A stretch of DNA of 64,000 nt from Vibrio sp. VB16 (GCF_015594925.2 NZ_CP087590.1:1860001-1924000), one strand, 5' to 3'; positions 34,311-44,557 are shown, counted from the stretch's first letter. Notes: generated from the letters alone by a model not told the origin. Program-made: numbers and translations.

Positions 34311-36842
34311 TCAAAACCTAAGCTCAGTTCGATGAATTAGGTCATCTTGCAATGGTTTGCCAAGCTCAACAAAATAAGCACTGTATCCTGCTACACGCAC
34401 AAGCATGTCCGCATACATTTCAGGATTTTTTTGTGCCGCTCTCATTTTTTCTGAGCTCATAATGTTGAATTGAACATGCATGCCTTGTTTGGCGATATAT
34501 TCATCAATAAAACTGACCAAGATATCTCGACCTTCTACACCAGAAACTGCATCTTCAGGGAATCGAAGGTTTAGCAGAGTTCCGTTGGTTGCGAGGCTAT
34601 GGTCAACTTTTGTCACTGAGTTAACAATGGCTGTTGGCCCATAAATATCGTGAGAACCACCCGCGGTATGAACCGGTCCCATGTTGTCAGAAATGGGTTC
34701 TTCATTTTTACGTCCATCCAACGTTGCGTTGGTATACAAGCCCATACCAACGTTTGCATTCACTGTATAAACGCCCGGACTAAACTGACCGCCACGCGGA
34801 TTTTTGCGGCCTTTAATATGACGACAATAACATTCAAACATAAATGCAAATAGTTCATCTGCCTCGTCGATATCGTTGCCATAATGAGGAATCTTAGAAC
34901 TATTAACGAGTGCATAAAGCTTCTCATATCCCCGCCAATTGTTCTTTAGGGCCTCTAGTAATTCCTTTCCAGTATACTTCTTATCGTCGAAGACCAACTT
35001 TTTAATAGTAGAAAGTGAATCGGCACAGGTTGCAATACCCGCCGCTTGTGGCGCCGTTCCATTGTATTTCACGCCCCCGTAGGTCATGTCTTTACCTGAT
35101 TCAATACAGCCTTCAAAAAAGGCTGAAATATAAGGTGTCGGCTTGACCATACGATGGATCTTGTCGGTCACGTTTAAGCAACTACATAATTGGTCACACC
35201 AATAAGCAAATTGCTTATCAACGCTTTCTAACACTTCTTCGAACGAGTTATACGTTTCTAGACTACCGGTATCAGGACCGAGTTGTTCTCCTGCGTTAGG
35301 TCCAGATAAAATGCGACCACCATTGATCACCATCTCCATCAATTTAGCCGTGTTCACATAACCCGCATCAAGCCAACCATGCTCTTTGCCAGGGATTGCT
35401 GGTTCTACACAACCTACAACGGCGTAATCCCTCGCTTCTGTTAATGTGACACCTTTGGTTAACATTGCTCTAAGTGCAGGACCGTCATTAAATAGTTTAG
35501 GGTGTCCGTAACCGGCTCTAATACACTCAATCGTTTTTATCTTTAATTCATAAGGGGTGTTTTCATGCAAACGTAAACATACCCATGGATTCATCATTCG
35601 AGTATGTACAGAAGCTTCTAATATAAGCATTGTTAGGTCATTGGTCGCGTCAAGACCATTTGTGTCAACGCCACCAATAGTTAAACTTTCCCCTCCAAAA
35701 CCACGGCCATTTCGTACTTTTACGGTGCCTTTGTCTTTCAATTTGGTGGGATTATTTATTTTTACATAAAGCACTTCAATCAATTCTAGAATAAACGCTT
35801 TCGAGACCGAATGTTCCTTTATGTCTTTTTCATAGAATGGGTATAACCACTGATCCATTCGCCCATATGAAATTGAATGGCCGTTACCCTCGATCTGCGT
35901 CAACGTGACCGCAAAATTGAATAACTGAGCAGCTTGCCAGAAGCTCTGAGGTACGCCGCCTGCAATTTGAGAACAGTTTGCCGACATATCTTTCAGTTCT
36001 TGCTTTCTATTTATGTCGACCTCATCGGTTGCCAATTCGTCCGCGAGTTTTGCATAACGTGTGATATACGTTTTGGCGGCCTGCAAGGTGATAATAGTGG
36101 CCTTGTAATAGTCTCTTTTGTCACTGAAATCTGGGTCTTGCTTAGATAACTTGGCAAACGACGTTTTTGCTTGCTCTAAAACGCCATCGTAACCAAGTGT
36201 CATTAGTTTATTAAAATCCATTGCGAAATGGCCAATTCCAGCAAAATGATAGTTGTTTGTCTGGAATACCTTTTCACCCATATGAGACCCTTTCTTTTGG
36301 TCGTCATCAAGATGGGCTGTTATTATCTCATTCGCACTTTTTCCTTTCCAATATTCACAAAGCGCTAGAATTTCTGCCCTGTCTTCATCATTACGGATAT
36401 AAAACTGGTCGTTTGTCCGTTCTTCAAATGGAGAATTCAATATTTCATCAATAATCCAGTCGACAGAAAACTCTGGATAAATGGGGGAAGCTTTGGCTGG
36501 AGCGGCAATTTCACCTAAGATTAATTCTTCATCGTATACATGTATCGTTGTGTTAAGAAGAATGTTTTCAAAGGCGTACGCACATTGAAGAATACGTGGA
36601 ACATCCTCATAAGCTTTATAAGCTTGCGTGACGAGTCGCAACCGTTCTACATCAATTTCGTAGGGTCTATCAAGGAAAGTTTGTCGTAATTTATTTACCC
36701 TTGGGTACGGTGACCAATCCTCATGACCAACCTCATAACCCAGCCCATAAACCTTATCAAAGTCTTCTGTTCCTCGCGCCAAAGTATGAGCATTTGCGTT
36801 CATTTCATGCAAACTCTCCTTATCCACCTGGAAGTTGTCCAT
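34311..36842 (-). CDS. Glycyl-radical enzyme, candidate C-S lyase (IslA/HpsG-like)
   Basis: This 843-residue enzyme has the catalytic Cys and base in GCVEP (Cys478, Glu480) and the radical site VRVAGYSAYF with Gly819. GAGGT stands well before the ATG. The GCVE motif places it among eliminases and lyases such as isethionate or dihydroxypropanesulfonate sulfite-lyases, choline TMA-lyase, glycerol and propanediol dehydratases and hydroxyproline dehydratase, and apart from pyruvate formate-lyase, which has two adjacent cysteines. A TauE/SafE exporter divergent from it and a TDT-family channel behind its activase fit release of sulfite, so I favour a sulfonate lyase. No aldehyde dehydrogenase, microcompartment or dehydratase partner is nearby. 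Substrate assignment is inference. Confidence 0.85.
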   Translation of the reverse strand: MDNFQVDKESLHEMNANAHTLARGTEDFDKVYGLGYEVGHEDWSPYPRVNKLRQTFLDRPYEIDVERLRLVTQAYKAYEDVPRILQCAYAFENILLNTTIHVYDEELILGEIAAPAKASPIYPEFSVDWIIDEILNSPFEERTNDQFYIRNDEDRAEILALCEYWKGKSANEIITAHLDDDQKKGSHMGEKVFQTNNYHFAGIGHFAMDFNKLMTLGYDGVLEQAKTSFAKLSKQDPDFSDKRDYYKATIITLQAAKTYITRYAKLADELATDEVDINRKQELKDMSANCSQIAGGVPQSFWQAAQLFNFAVTLTQIEGNGHSISYGRMDQWLYPFYEKDIKEHSVSKAFILELIEVLYVKINNPTKLKDKGTVKVRNGRGFGGESLTIGGVDTNGLDATNDLTMLILEASVHTRMMNPWVCLRLHENTPYELKIKTIECIRAGYGHPKLFNDGPALRAMLTKGVTLTEARDYAVVGCVEPAIPGKEHGWLDAGYVNTAKLMEMVINGGRILSGPNAGEQLGPDTGSLETYNSFEEVLESVDKQFAYWCDQLCSCLNVTDKIHRMVKPTPYISAFFEGCIESGKDMTYGGVKYNGTAPQAAGIATCADSLSTIKKLVFDDKKYTGKELLEALKNNWRGYEKLYALVNSSKIPHYGNDIDEADELFAFMFECYCRHIKGRKNPRGGQFSPGVYTVNANVGMGLYTNATLDGRKNEEPISDNMGPVHTAGGSHDIYGPTAIVNSVTKVDHSLATNGTLLNLRFPEDAVSGVEGRDILVSFIDEYIAKQGMHVQFNIMSSEKMRAAQKNPEMYADMLVRVAGYSAYFVELGKPLQDDLIHRTELRF

Positions 36843-37192
36843 TGTTTACCTCTTAAATGTATAAAACTGAAATAATTGTCAAATCGATGGAGTTCTATCG
36901 TAATGAACCGGCCATTACTTCCCCAGAATGAATGGTTTCATTATACGACATGCCTCATCTTCATCCGAGAGAAATGTCACAAATCGAAACTAAATTGACA
37001 AAAAACAACATTATGTGACAGAGGTAATGGTTATTATATTTGTTCAGTTTATAGTGTCCGTGCATTTCCTGTCGGCTCGTTTGGGCACGGGAAAAACGTT
37101 TGCAGAGAAAACCATTCATCGTATTTCAGTGATATCACATTCACTAGATTCAACCATAAAGCGAACTATCGCTTTTTTTTTTAGGAAGGAAC
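36843..37192. promoter_or_regulatory. Divergent promoter region of glycyl-radical operon and tauE-like gene
   Basis: TGTCACA (36975-36981) and TGTGACA (37014-37020) form a wide inverted repeat here, and the 10-mer TGTCACAAAT at 36975 recurs at 37941, just after the exporter gene. No clean FNR or CRP site was found. A T-run precedes the exporter ribosome-binding site. Confidence 0.35.
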
Positions 37193-37933
37193 ATGGACAC
37201 CACCATCATATTAGTTTCGATGATCATTGCATTAGCCGGATTTACCCAGGGTTTGACTGGGTTTGGCTCTGCATTAGTATCGGTACCGCTACTCTCACTT
37301 ATCGTAGGTGCCCAAACAGCCGTACCCATTGCTGGCATATTTGGGTGGCTAGTGACATTTCCTATCGTGTGGAAAATGCGTCACTCGATCCAGCACAAGA
37401 CGGGGTTGATCCTTTTCGTTGGTTCAATTCCAGCCTCATTCGTAGGTGCTAAACTACTGGCTAGTTTGCCATCGCAATACATTCTACTCACCATGGGAGC
37501 GGTGTTGATCGCTTCAAGCTTGCATTCAATGCGCTCAACTAAGCCCTTATTCAAGAAAACCTCAATACCCATTACTCTCGGAGCAGGTTTTACCTCAGGA
37601 ATGCTTGGTGCAAGTGTCGGTGAATCGGGGCCACCGGTGATTGCCTATACCTCAATGCAGCCTTGGAGTGCTGACCAGATTAAATCTACTTTGGCCTTCT
37701 TTTTCATGCTGCAAATGATTGGTGCCAACATCAGTTTTTGGAACGAAGGGCTTATTACGGACGAAGTGTTGTCGCATGTTATGTCTGCGATGCCAGCCTT
37801 TGCGATTGGTTTGACAGGGGGTATGATTGGGTACCATTTCTTACAAAAATACAAAATAAACTACCACCATATTGTGCATTGCTTTTTGTTGTTCATGGGC
37901 TGTGCTCTAGTGTTTAAAAATGTCCACTTTTGA
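37193..37933 (+). CDS. TauE/SafE-family anion exporter
   Basis: This 246-residue inner-membrane protein has the TauE/SafE pattern: an N-terminal helix with AGFTQGLTGFGSALVSVPLLS, a mid-protein GASVGESGPPVIAYT (the G-x-x-G-P-P motif in the second repeat), and about eight helices. AGGAAGGAAC precedes the ATG. The family exports sulfite, sulfoacetate or related anions, and some members import sulfonates. Being divergent from the glycyl-radical lyase operon, it most likely removes toxic sulfite or brings in the substrate. Confidence 0.88.
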   Translation: MDTTIILVSMIIALAGFTQGLTGFGSALVSVPLLSLIVGAQTAVPIAGIFGWLVTFPIVWKMRHSIQHKTGLILFVGSIPASFVGAKLLASLPSQYILLTMGAVLIASSLHSMRSTKPLFKKTSIPITLGAGFTSGMLGASVGESGPPVIAYTSMQPWSADQIKSTLAFFFMLQMIGANISFWNEGLITDEVLSHVMSAMPAFAIGLTGGMIGYHFLQKYKINYHHIVHCFLLFMGCALVFKNVHF

Positions 37934-38049
37934 TTGATTTTGTCACAAATGATATTTAAAGAGAAAAATCCAGAGATGATTACGGCTGTTTAGTGTTCTG
38001 GTGTAGGCGAGTCTATCTAGACTCGCCAGTTAAAGCTTAGCTTTTATAC

Positions 38050-41000
38050 TTACAGCAAGGCCAGTAACACCAAAACCATTATCATCCTATTGGTGAATGA
38101 CAACTCACGCTGAGTAAATCGATAGACCAGCTTTCTTAATGGTGGCAAGAATAACCCCGCTATAACTGTACATATCAGAGCCATTTTAGGTTCGCCTGAT
38201 GATACCGCGCCAAAGACAGCAACAAAAAAAAGCACACCAAACATCCAACTGAATACTGCGTAAACACGACTTATCCAGCGGCAGTGATGACTGATGTACT
38301 TCGTATCACTTAACAATGCATCATCAAAATCAAATTGGTCCCACGTTACAGGTCTCCCCTCTGATTTGTTTTTCTCAATTAGGTCAACGATTTCTAACGC
38401 TTTTTTGTTGAGGGAAAGTGCCTCTTCCTCCCGGTCGACCTGCATATATAGATTGGCGAGCGCATCTAAACCGTAAGCAAAATCTTCCCCCCAACGATCT
38501 GGTTCTTTCTCACTTGCCGCGCGCCTTACCCATAGGGCTTTTCGCTCAGCAATTATCGCCTCTTCTAGCTTATCGCCTTTTTTGTAACAGGTTGCTAGGT
38601 TGCTAAGGCTAGTTGCGTAACTTCTTTCCCATACATTCTGTGATTTATTGTGTTCAATCTCTGTGGCTTTCAATGCTTTTTCTGCGCAAGATATTGCCTT
38701 CTCAACTTGATCAATGGAGAGGTAGCACATCGAAAGGCTATCTAGGCTATTTACGTAACGATAGGCCCATAAGCTCGGCGCCTTTTCATATTCAATACTG
38801 GCAAGCTTAACGGCTTCACTTGATAGAAAGATCGCTTCAGTAATATTGCCTAATTCGCTATAGGAAAAAGCCAGATTGGCTAAAACTTCCGCGTGATACT
38901 TTGCCCACTCTTTGGGCGATAGTTGGCATTCAGTTCTGGTTATTTCTAATGCTCTCTCCTCTAGGGCAATCGCATCGTTAAGGTGATCTTGCTTTTTGTA
39001 AGACGAGGCCAGATTTGACAGGGTGATGACATAATCGACGGCCCAAACTTTCGAGTCATGGCTATATTGTTCTTCGATCTGGCGCAGTAGTTCTTCTTCT
39101 ATTGCGATGGCTTCTTCACAGCGGTCAACTTTCCCATAAGAGACCGCTAGGTTTCTATTAATATTTACCTGCTTTTCAAGCCACGCAGCTGGCTGGGTAA
39201 CGACCTCTTGGGCAATGATGCGCAATGCTTCTTGCTCCAACTCGATGGCCCTTTCATATTGGGTGTTTTTTTTGTAGGCGCTCGCTAAACCAGAAAGCGC
39301 AGTAACATGCTCTTCTACCCAGAGTTTGGGGGCCTTACCATATTCTTTACTGCTAATTGAATGAGCCGTTTTCTGCAATTCGATGGCCTGTTCTATCTGA
39401 TTTACAGAAATATAAGATACAGCGAGGTTGTTCAAGATATTAACGTAACTTTTTGACCACACTTTCGGTGAGTTTTTCGTCTCCACCTCTAGAATCGTTA
39501 GTACCTCTTTATTCAGCGCAATGGCTTCATCTGCTCGGCCAGTTTGATCATAAGAGCTGGCGAGATTGGCCATAATCTGAGTATGGTATTCAATCCACAC
39601 CTGTGGCGTCTTATCATATTCGACTTTACTGATAGAATAAGCGTGTTGTTCCATACCGATAGCGTCATCCACACGATCTGTTTTTTTCAGCGTTGCCGCC
39701 AAATTGACAAGGCGGGTAAGGTAATCCTTCTTCCATAATCTTGGAGCACGATGATAACAAGCTTCCGTCACTTTTAACGCTTGTTCTTCTATTCTGGTCG
39801 CCTCGTCGATGCGCCCCAATTTGACATATGAACTGCCCAAATTACCCATACAGGTAACGTAATATCTTTCCCACTCTGATTCGGCGATTTCATATTCTCG
39901 CTTACAGATAGATAGAGCGATCTCTTCTAAGGCAACCGCATCATTAAAACGGTTTAGCTTTTTAAATGAGTAAGCCTGACTGATTAGATTACTGACATAC
40001 AGCTGACCCCATGTGCCCACAAGACTTTCATAGTTACGTTTTAATAAAGGTATAAGCGACGCTACAATCCTCAGTGACTCCTCAATACGACCCGCACTAA
40101 TGTAGCAAGTAGCAAGATTAGATTGAACCACTGCATCTAACTCACTCACACTATCTACCGTTTTTTCAGTGAGGGACAACGCCTTCCTATGTAGTGCGAT
40201 GGCCTTAGAAAAATCACCTACATCTTCATAAGAAGAAGCCAATAACGTTAGCGTTTCTCTGTACTCATTTACCCACGCATCTTTATCGTGTTGAAAACCT
40301 TCTTCGCATACTACAAGCAATTCACCTTCTAATTCTATCGCTTCTTCTATACGATTAACGGCGCTTAATGAAATAGCTAGCGCCATTGATGATTTGTAGA
40401 AAGTTCTTATCCAATCAGGTTTAGCACTCTGTTTTGCTCTTTTTGCAATAGAAGACTCGACGGTCTGATAAAACAAGCGCTCCGAGGTATCTGCACTGTC
40501 CAAACTGTCTATCGCTTTATTGTAGAATGGCTGTGCTTTATGCTGCGCCTCAACTACGTCCAGAATGATTCTATACATGGTGTCTGTCGCCACTTCTACT
40601 TCGTTGGCGAATCTATCCTGCATCAAATAGTCAAATTGCATCGTTAAGAATGTATGTAATAGAGCATGGCGGTATTGATACTTGCCTTGTTCTCCCATAT
40701 AGCGTTTTAAAATTTCGTACACTTCTTCAATAATAACGTAGTGCTCTTCGTTCAGGCTCGTATCGCTTCCGCCCTCATGTAGGTGCGTTTTCAACGGGGC
40801 CAATTCTGGAGCGTTCGAAGCCGCAAGGGCCGCTAGAGAGTTTTTCACTAATACGGAAGAAAACGGCGTCCCCATCACCGACGAAAATAGCAGCGTACTC
40901 ACCGCTGTCGTGCCAAATTCAGAAAAGTATTGCCTTAATAGATGAAGCCTTTCCTCAAGCACTGCATAAGCCATTAGGTTAAACGATTGGAAGCCTTTGG

Positions 41001-43143
41001 CATTTGTATAGTGTGAAAGTGAGGCTTTATGTTTCTGTTCGAGTGTAATAAAAGTCTCTTTAATTACTGCATCAAGCTCGCCAATCTGTGGGTTAATACG
41101 CAGCGGTTTGTCTACTATCAGCCTAGTCAGTTGCGACCCTTCGTAAAACTTGTCATCACATAGAATATTAATCGTTTCTACGGCAAACAGCGTATTCACC
41201 GTTTTAGACTCAGAATCTGTTAATTTTGTTACCACCTGATCGGACAAGGTCTCTAATTGCGTTTTGTCACCTTGTATCACTTTAGCCATCAGTTCAGTTA
41301 GCGATGCTCGATTCAGGCCGGTTAAATTAATATTGGTACAGGCAAGAGAGCAATGATTACTGACCAATTTGACCTTCTCACTTCCCGCAACCGCTGCCAT
41401 TTTAAATAGTGACTGGGTAAATGGCTTTTCAGCGCCAGCGGCGCTTTGTCTTTGCAATACAGTCGCGGCATCGCTGGGTCGTATTGTGGCAATCAGATAG
41501 ACATCAATCATGCTTAGAAGTCGAGTCGACAAATATTCAGCCGAGATTTCGTCTATCCATTGCAGATCATCAACAAAAAGAACCAGAGGAAGAGCGTGGC
41601 TGTTTATCTGCTGTAGTTTCTGTATTGCAGCATCCAGCGCCGAAAATTTCTTCTCCTTGCTCTGTTGATGAACGTTATCTATCGAACCAAAGTCGTTGCC
41701 AAGTACCTTGTCTATTCGGTCATCAACCAATAGCCGTTCTCTCGCAGCTTGACCAACATGAACCACTTCCTCAGCGCCGTTAAGAATAGCGCCAATAACC
41801 TTGAGTGCGCCTTCACGGCTCGCTGCTTTTTTAATTAACCCTATTCCCTTGTCTTTCCAATCCCGCATAAGTTCAAGCCTAGGGGCTTCGCTAAGGATAC
41901 TTTTTTCCAATGAACTCAGGCCAGTGTTCATAGATTGATGTCCCACTTCATTCACTAGCCTTAGCGAAATAATCTCTCCTTGCTCTTGAACCTCTTTGAT
42001 ATGTTGATTAACTAGGGCCGTCTTGCCAATACCGGGTTCGCCAGCAATTATCGCGATTCGATTAGTCACGACGGCTTCTTGCTTTGTACCAGGTAATTGC
42101 TCGCCACCGCTTTTTGAGCGAAAGCGTTGATTGAGAGCAATTAACTCGTCTTGTCGACCAATAAACAGAGAAGATTTCACCGCAATCGTTGGGATATCAC
42201 TACTTGGACGCTCCAAAATTGCATAGCGCTGGGCAAATCGCCGTTGATCATCTAGCAGCTCTTTCTTGGATTGAAGCGATTGTTCCACCTTTTGGTAAGG
42301 CTGAAAATTTTCGTCACTATATTGATATACAATGGAGAGGCCTAAGCTTTTATCTTTTTCTTTTAAGTACTTAGCATAGGAAACAACCAATGATAACAAA
42401 GCCAGTGAGTTATCATCTAGCTTGTGTGGGTTGTTGATATAAATGAGTTTGGACTCGCCAACGGAGACAGCCAAAAGTAATTTAAACGCCAATGGAAATA
42501 TGTTGTGTTCTTCGCTTTGAGAAAATGTTTTAAACAGCTTATGCAATTCTCGTTTCGCTTCAGTGGACAAAAACAGCTCATGGTTCTCTAGGTGATGTGC
42601 CATTATTCCACCTAGCCCTGCACTGGATGTGTCTTGAAGCACCGATTCCACTCTATCCAGCAAAAAACTACTCAGATCAAGATGCTCCTGAGCCGAATCG
42701 ATAATAGAAGAACTAAAAGCATCGCCGATTTCGTTAAATATGAAATCCACACCTTTGTCTAGAAAACCCCCAGCAAAGTCGTTTAACAATCCACTGGTTC
42801 CAAGTGTAACGCCGGCCTTTATCGTCTGTTTGATCACCTGTACATTAGCGATATTTTTCAGGTCATTGCGGAGCAACTGCAACAGGGCTTCAAGAATGGC
42901 AAATTCAGATGGGTCATCGCCATTTGCACTGATAACGATAACGTTGGTTTTATCACTATTACTTAGTTTGTGGTTAAACACACTCTGAGCAGAAAACAGA
43001 GCGACATCACTCGTGTCGACAGCGATTTGCTTATTATCAATGAAGCTGTTCAGGTCTGTGCCAGAAAGTTCTATCAGTAACGGAGTAGAGACCGCTCTTC
43101 CCAGATCGCTAACATAATTACTATATAACTCTGTTTTTTTCAT
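38050..43143 (-). CDS. STAND-type NTPase with fifteen 46-residue TPR-like repeats and membrane anchor
   Basis: This 1697-residue protein has three parts. Residues 1 to about 330 are of unknown family, with a KLIYINNPHKLDD segment that resembles a Walker B strand but no matching P-loop. A STAND/AAA_16 NTPase follows, with GEPGIGKTAL (Walker A, about 367-376) and LVLFVDDLQWID (Walker B, about 519-530), then a helical linker. Residues about 905-1590 hold fifteen repeats of 46 residues, each starting with Trp in most units, then NLAxSY, a G/D-R turn and EEAIxLEExAL. Two hydrophobic helices close the protein. STAND proteins are ligand-triggered switches, many in defence or regulation. No effector nuclease, protease or TIR motif is seen, so the output is unknown. 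Confidence 0.8.
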   Translation of the reverse strand: MKKTELYSNYVSDLGRAVSTPLLIELSGTDLNSFIDNKQIAVDTSDVALFSAQSVFNHKLSNSDKTNVIVISANGDDPSEFAILEALLQLLRNDLKNIANVQVIKQTIKAGVTLGTSGLLNDFAGGFLDKGVDFIFNEIGDAFSSSIIDSAQEHLDLSSFLLDRVESVLQDTSSAGLGGIMAHHLENHELFLSTEAKRELHKLFKTFSQSEEHNIFPLAFKLLLAVSVGESKLIYINNPHKLDDNSLALLSLVVSYAKYLKEKDKSLGLSIVYQYSDENFQPYQKVEQSLQSKKELLDDQRRFAQRYAILERPSSDIPTIAVKSSLFIGRQDELIALNQRFRSKSGGEQLPGTKQEAVVTNRIAIIAGEPGIGKTALVNQHIKEVQEQGEIISLRLVNEVGHQSMNTGLSSLEKSILSEAPRLELMRDWKDKGIGLIKKAASREGALKVIGAILNGAEEVVHVGQAARERLLVDDRIDKVLGNDFGSIDNVHQQSKEKKFSALDAAIQKLQQINSHALPLVLFVDDLQWIDEISAEYLSTRLLSMIDVYLIATIRPSDAATVLQRQSAAGAEKPFTQSLFKMAAVAGSEKVKLVSNHCSLACTNINLTGLNRASLTELMAKVIQGDKTQLETLSDQVVTKLTDSESKTVNTLFAVETINILCDDKFYEGSQLTRLIVDKPLRINPQIGELDAVIKETFITLEQKHKASLSHYTNAKGFQSFNLMAYAVLEERLHLLRQYFSEFGTTAVSTLLFSSVMGTPFSSVLVKNSLAALAASNAPELAPLKTHLHEGGSDTSLNEEHYVIIEEVYEILKRYMGEQGKYQYRHALLHTFLTMQFDYLMQDRFANEVEVATDTMYRIILDVVEAQHKAQPFYNKAIDSLDSADTSERLFYQTVESSIAKRAKQSAKPDWIRTFYKSSMALAISLSAVNRIEEAIELEGELLVVCEEGFQHDKDAWVNEYRETLTLLASSYEDVGDFSKAIALHRKALSLTEKTVDSVSELDAVVQSNLATCYISAGRIEESLRIVASLIPLLKRNYESLVGTWGQLYVSNLISQAYSFKKLNRFNDAVALEEIALSICKREYEIAESEWERYYVTCMGNLGSSYVKLGRIDEATRIEEQALKVTEACYHRAPRLWKKDYLTRLVNLAATLKKTDRVDDAIGMEQHAYSISKVEYDKTPQVWIEYHTQIMANLASSYDQTGRADEAIALNKEVLTILEVETKNSPKVWSKSYVNILNNLAVSYISVNQIEQAIELQKTAHSISSKEYGKAPKLWVEEHVTALSGLASAYKKNTQYERAIELEQEALRIIAQEVVTQPAAWLEKQVNINRNLAVSYGKVDRCEEAIAIEEELLRQIEEQYSHDSKVWAVDYVITLSNLASSYKKQDHLNDAIALEERALEITRTECQLSPKEWAKYHAEVLANLAFSYSELGNITEAIFLSSEAVKLASIEYEKAPSLWAYRYVNSLDSLSMCYLSIDQVEKAISCAEKALKATEIEHNKSQNVWERSYATSLSNLATCYKKGDKLEEAIIAERKALWVRRAASEKEPDRWGEDFAYGLDALANLYMQVDREEEALSLNKKALEIVDLIEKNKSEGRPVTWDQFDFDDALLSDTKYISHHCRWISRVYAVFSWMFGVLFFVAVFGAVSSGEPKMALICTVIAGLFLPPLRKLVYRFTQRELSFTNRMIMVLVLLALL

Positions 43144-43246
43144 TAAATGACCAGCCCTAAAATTACCTATTCTAGGGCTAACTTACTCAAATATGTGAAG
43201 AATTACTATGTGGAATTGTAGATTCACCTTAAGAAACCGTGAAATA

Positions 43247-43762
43247 TTAGGATAATGCTCTGTGGTATTGATTTGCATCTTCCATATGGTCATTTAATTC
43301 AGTGTAGTTGCTCAGTTTTTGAACAAGATGAAAGCCGTTATTGGTTAAAATTTTATTTGATCCAACATTGTTCACAAGTGCAAACGCGTTTACGTATTTA
43401 AGCCCTGATGTTTTTGTTAGCAGAGTAAGCAGTTTTTTGACCGCACTAGAAGCCACACCTTGAGATATATAAGATCTTCCAACCCTATAGCCCATTTCTC
43501 CGTGTTCACCTTTATCATCTATGCGATGTAAATTTATACGTCCACAAATAGTGCCAATATCATTTTTTATTAACATGGGATACATCTCACCATTCTCATA
43601 TTTTATTAAGAAATCAGAGATTTGCTGTTTAACGCCTAAAAGAGAATAGAAACGGTCTTCACGAGAAGGGACATGTTCTTCGAACCAACGTTTATTATCA
43701 ACCTCAAATTTCAAAAGTGCTTCAGCATCTTTCAGGCGAACTAAGTGTAGAGATATTTCCAT
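43247..43762 (-). CDS. GNAT-family N-acetyltransferase
   Basis: This 171-residue protein resembles RimJ/RimL-type acetyltransferases. It contains EMGYRVGRSYISQGVASSAVKKLL, where GYRVGRSYISQGVAS is the acetyl-CoA pyrophosphate loop (R/Q-x-x-G-x-A/S), and FALVNNVGSNKILTNNGF, the N-x-x-S-x-x-x-x-x-x-N-G-F C-terminal motif. AGGG precedes the ATG by eight bases. The target, a ribosomal protein, amino acid or small amine, is unknown. It lies 104 bases upstream of the STAND protein gene on the same strand. Confidence 0.85.
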   Translation of the reverse strand: MEISLHLVRLKDAEALLKFEVDNKRWFEEHVPSREDRFYSLLGVKQQISDFLIKYENGEMYPMLIKNDIGTICGRINLHRIDDKGEHGEMGYRVGRSYISQGVASSAVKKLLTLLTKTSGLKYVNAFALVNNVGSNKILTNNGFHLVQKLSNYTELNDHMEDANQYHRALS

Positions 43763-43810
43763 TATCGGTACCCTAACGCTTATTAATCGGCTTTATACCT
43801 AGACATTATA

Positions 43811-44557
43811 TCAACGGTATTTATCGTAGATTCCGTCGATAATGCCTTCTTCTTTAAGTTTAACAATCGCCTTGTTGAATCGAGTAACCGCGGCTTCCTT
43901 TGTTGGATGGAAACGGATCATCATATCCAATGAATGATAAGGTTTGCTTAGAACGGTTTCATCTTCTAAATGCTGACTCGTGATCTGATATTGAGCAAAA
44001 TCTTTGTTCATAAGTGCTTGAGAAAGACGACCGGCCACCAACAGTTGGATCAACTTATTCTCATTTTTGACAGGATAAGAACCGATGCGTCCGTCTTCAA
44101 AGTAAGGGGTATATTTGGGGTAATAGTACCCCTTCACCACACCTATAGTTTCACCCAACAAATCTTCCTGAGAGTCTACTTGTGCATAACTCTCTTTATT
44201 AAACAGAATAATTTCATCCGCCACTGCAAATGGGATGCTGTAAATACCTGGAACACTAGAGTCGCTTCTATAGGCGGGGTTTGTCATTGGTTCAATGTGT
44301 AATTCGCCAGTCTCGAACAGGTGAAGCGCGCGATTAAAAGGAACCCTTACATACTCAATAGTATCTCCTGTTTCTTGAGACAAGGCTTTGAATATATCTT
44401 TGATTGTTCCTGTTCGAGCGTCGTCTTCATTAAAGAAGTACGGAGGAAAAGAGCCAGTATGTAACATTACGCGCAACGTGTCCGCGACGCTGGCATAAGA
44501 GAAGGTAGAAGCCAATATGACAATGGCCAATTTTAAATTATTTAGCAGTAGCTTCAT
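43811..44557 (-). CDS. Periplasmic solute-binding protein, family 3 (amino-acid-binding type)
   Basis: This 248-residue exported protein starts at ATG 44557 with AAAGGG upstream, followed by a signal peptide ending near SVADT. The domain matches the SBP_bac_3 fold: FPPYFFNEDDARTGTIKDIFKALSQETGD, IEPMTNPAYRSD in the first lobe, and LLGETIGVVKGYYYP in the second. No ABC permease or ATPase genes are adjacent. Lone proteins of this sort in vibrios often serve as ligand-binding or sensory proteins and not as transporters. It may bind an amino acid or another small carboxylate. Confidence 0.82.
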   Translation of the reverse strand: MKLLLNNLKLAIVILASTFSYASVADTLRVMLHTGSFPPYFFNEDDARTGTIKDIFKALSQETGDTIEYVRVPFNRALHLFETGELHIEPMTNPAYRSDSSVPGIYSIPFAVADEIILFNKESYAQVDSQEDLLGETIGVVKGYYYPKYTPYFEDGRIGSYPVKNENKLIQLLVAGRLSQALMNKDFAQYQITSQHLEDETVLSKPYHSLDMMIRFHPTKEAAVTRFNKAIVKLKEEGIIDGIYDKYR

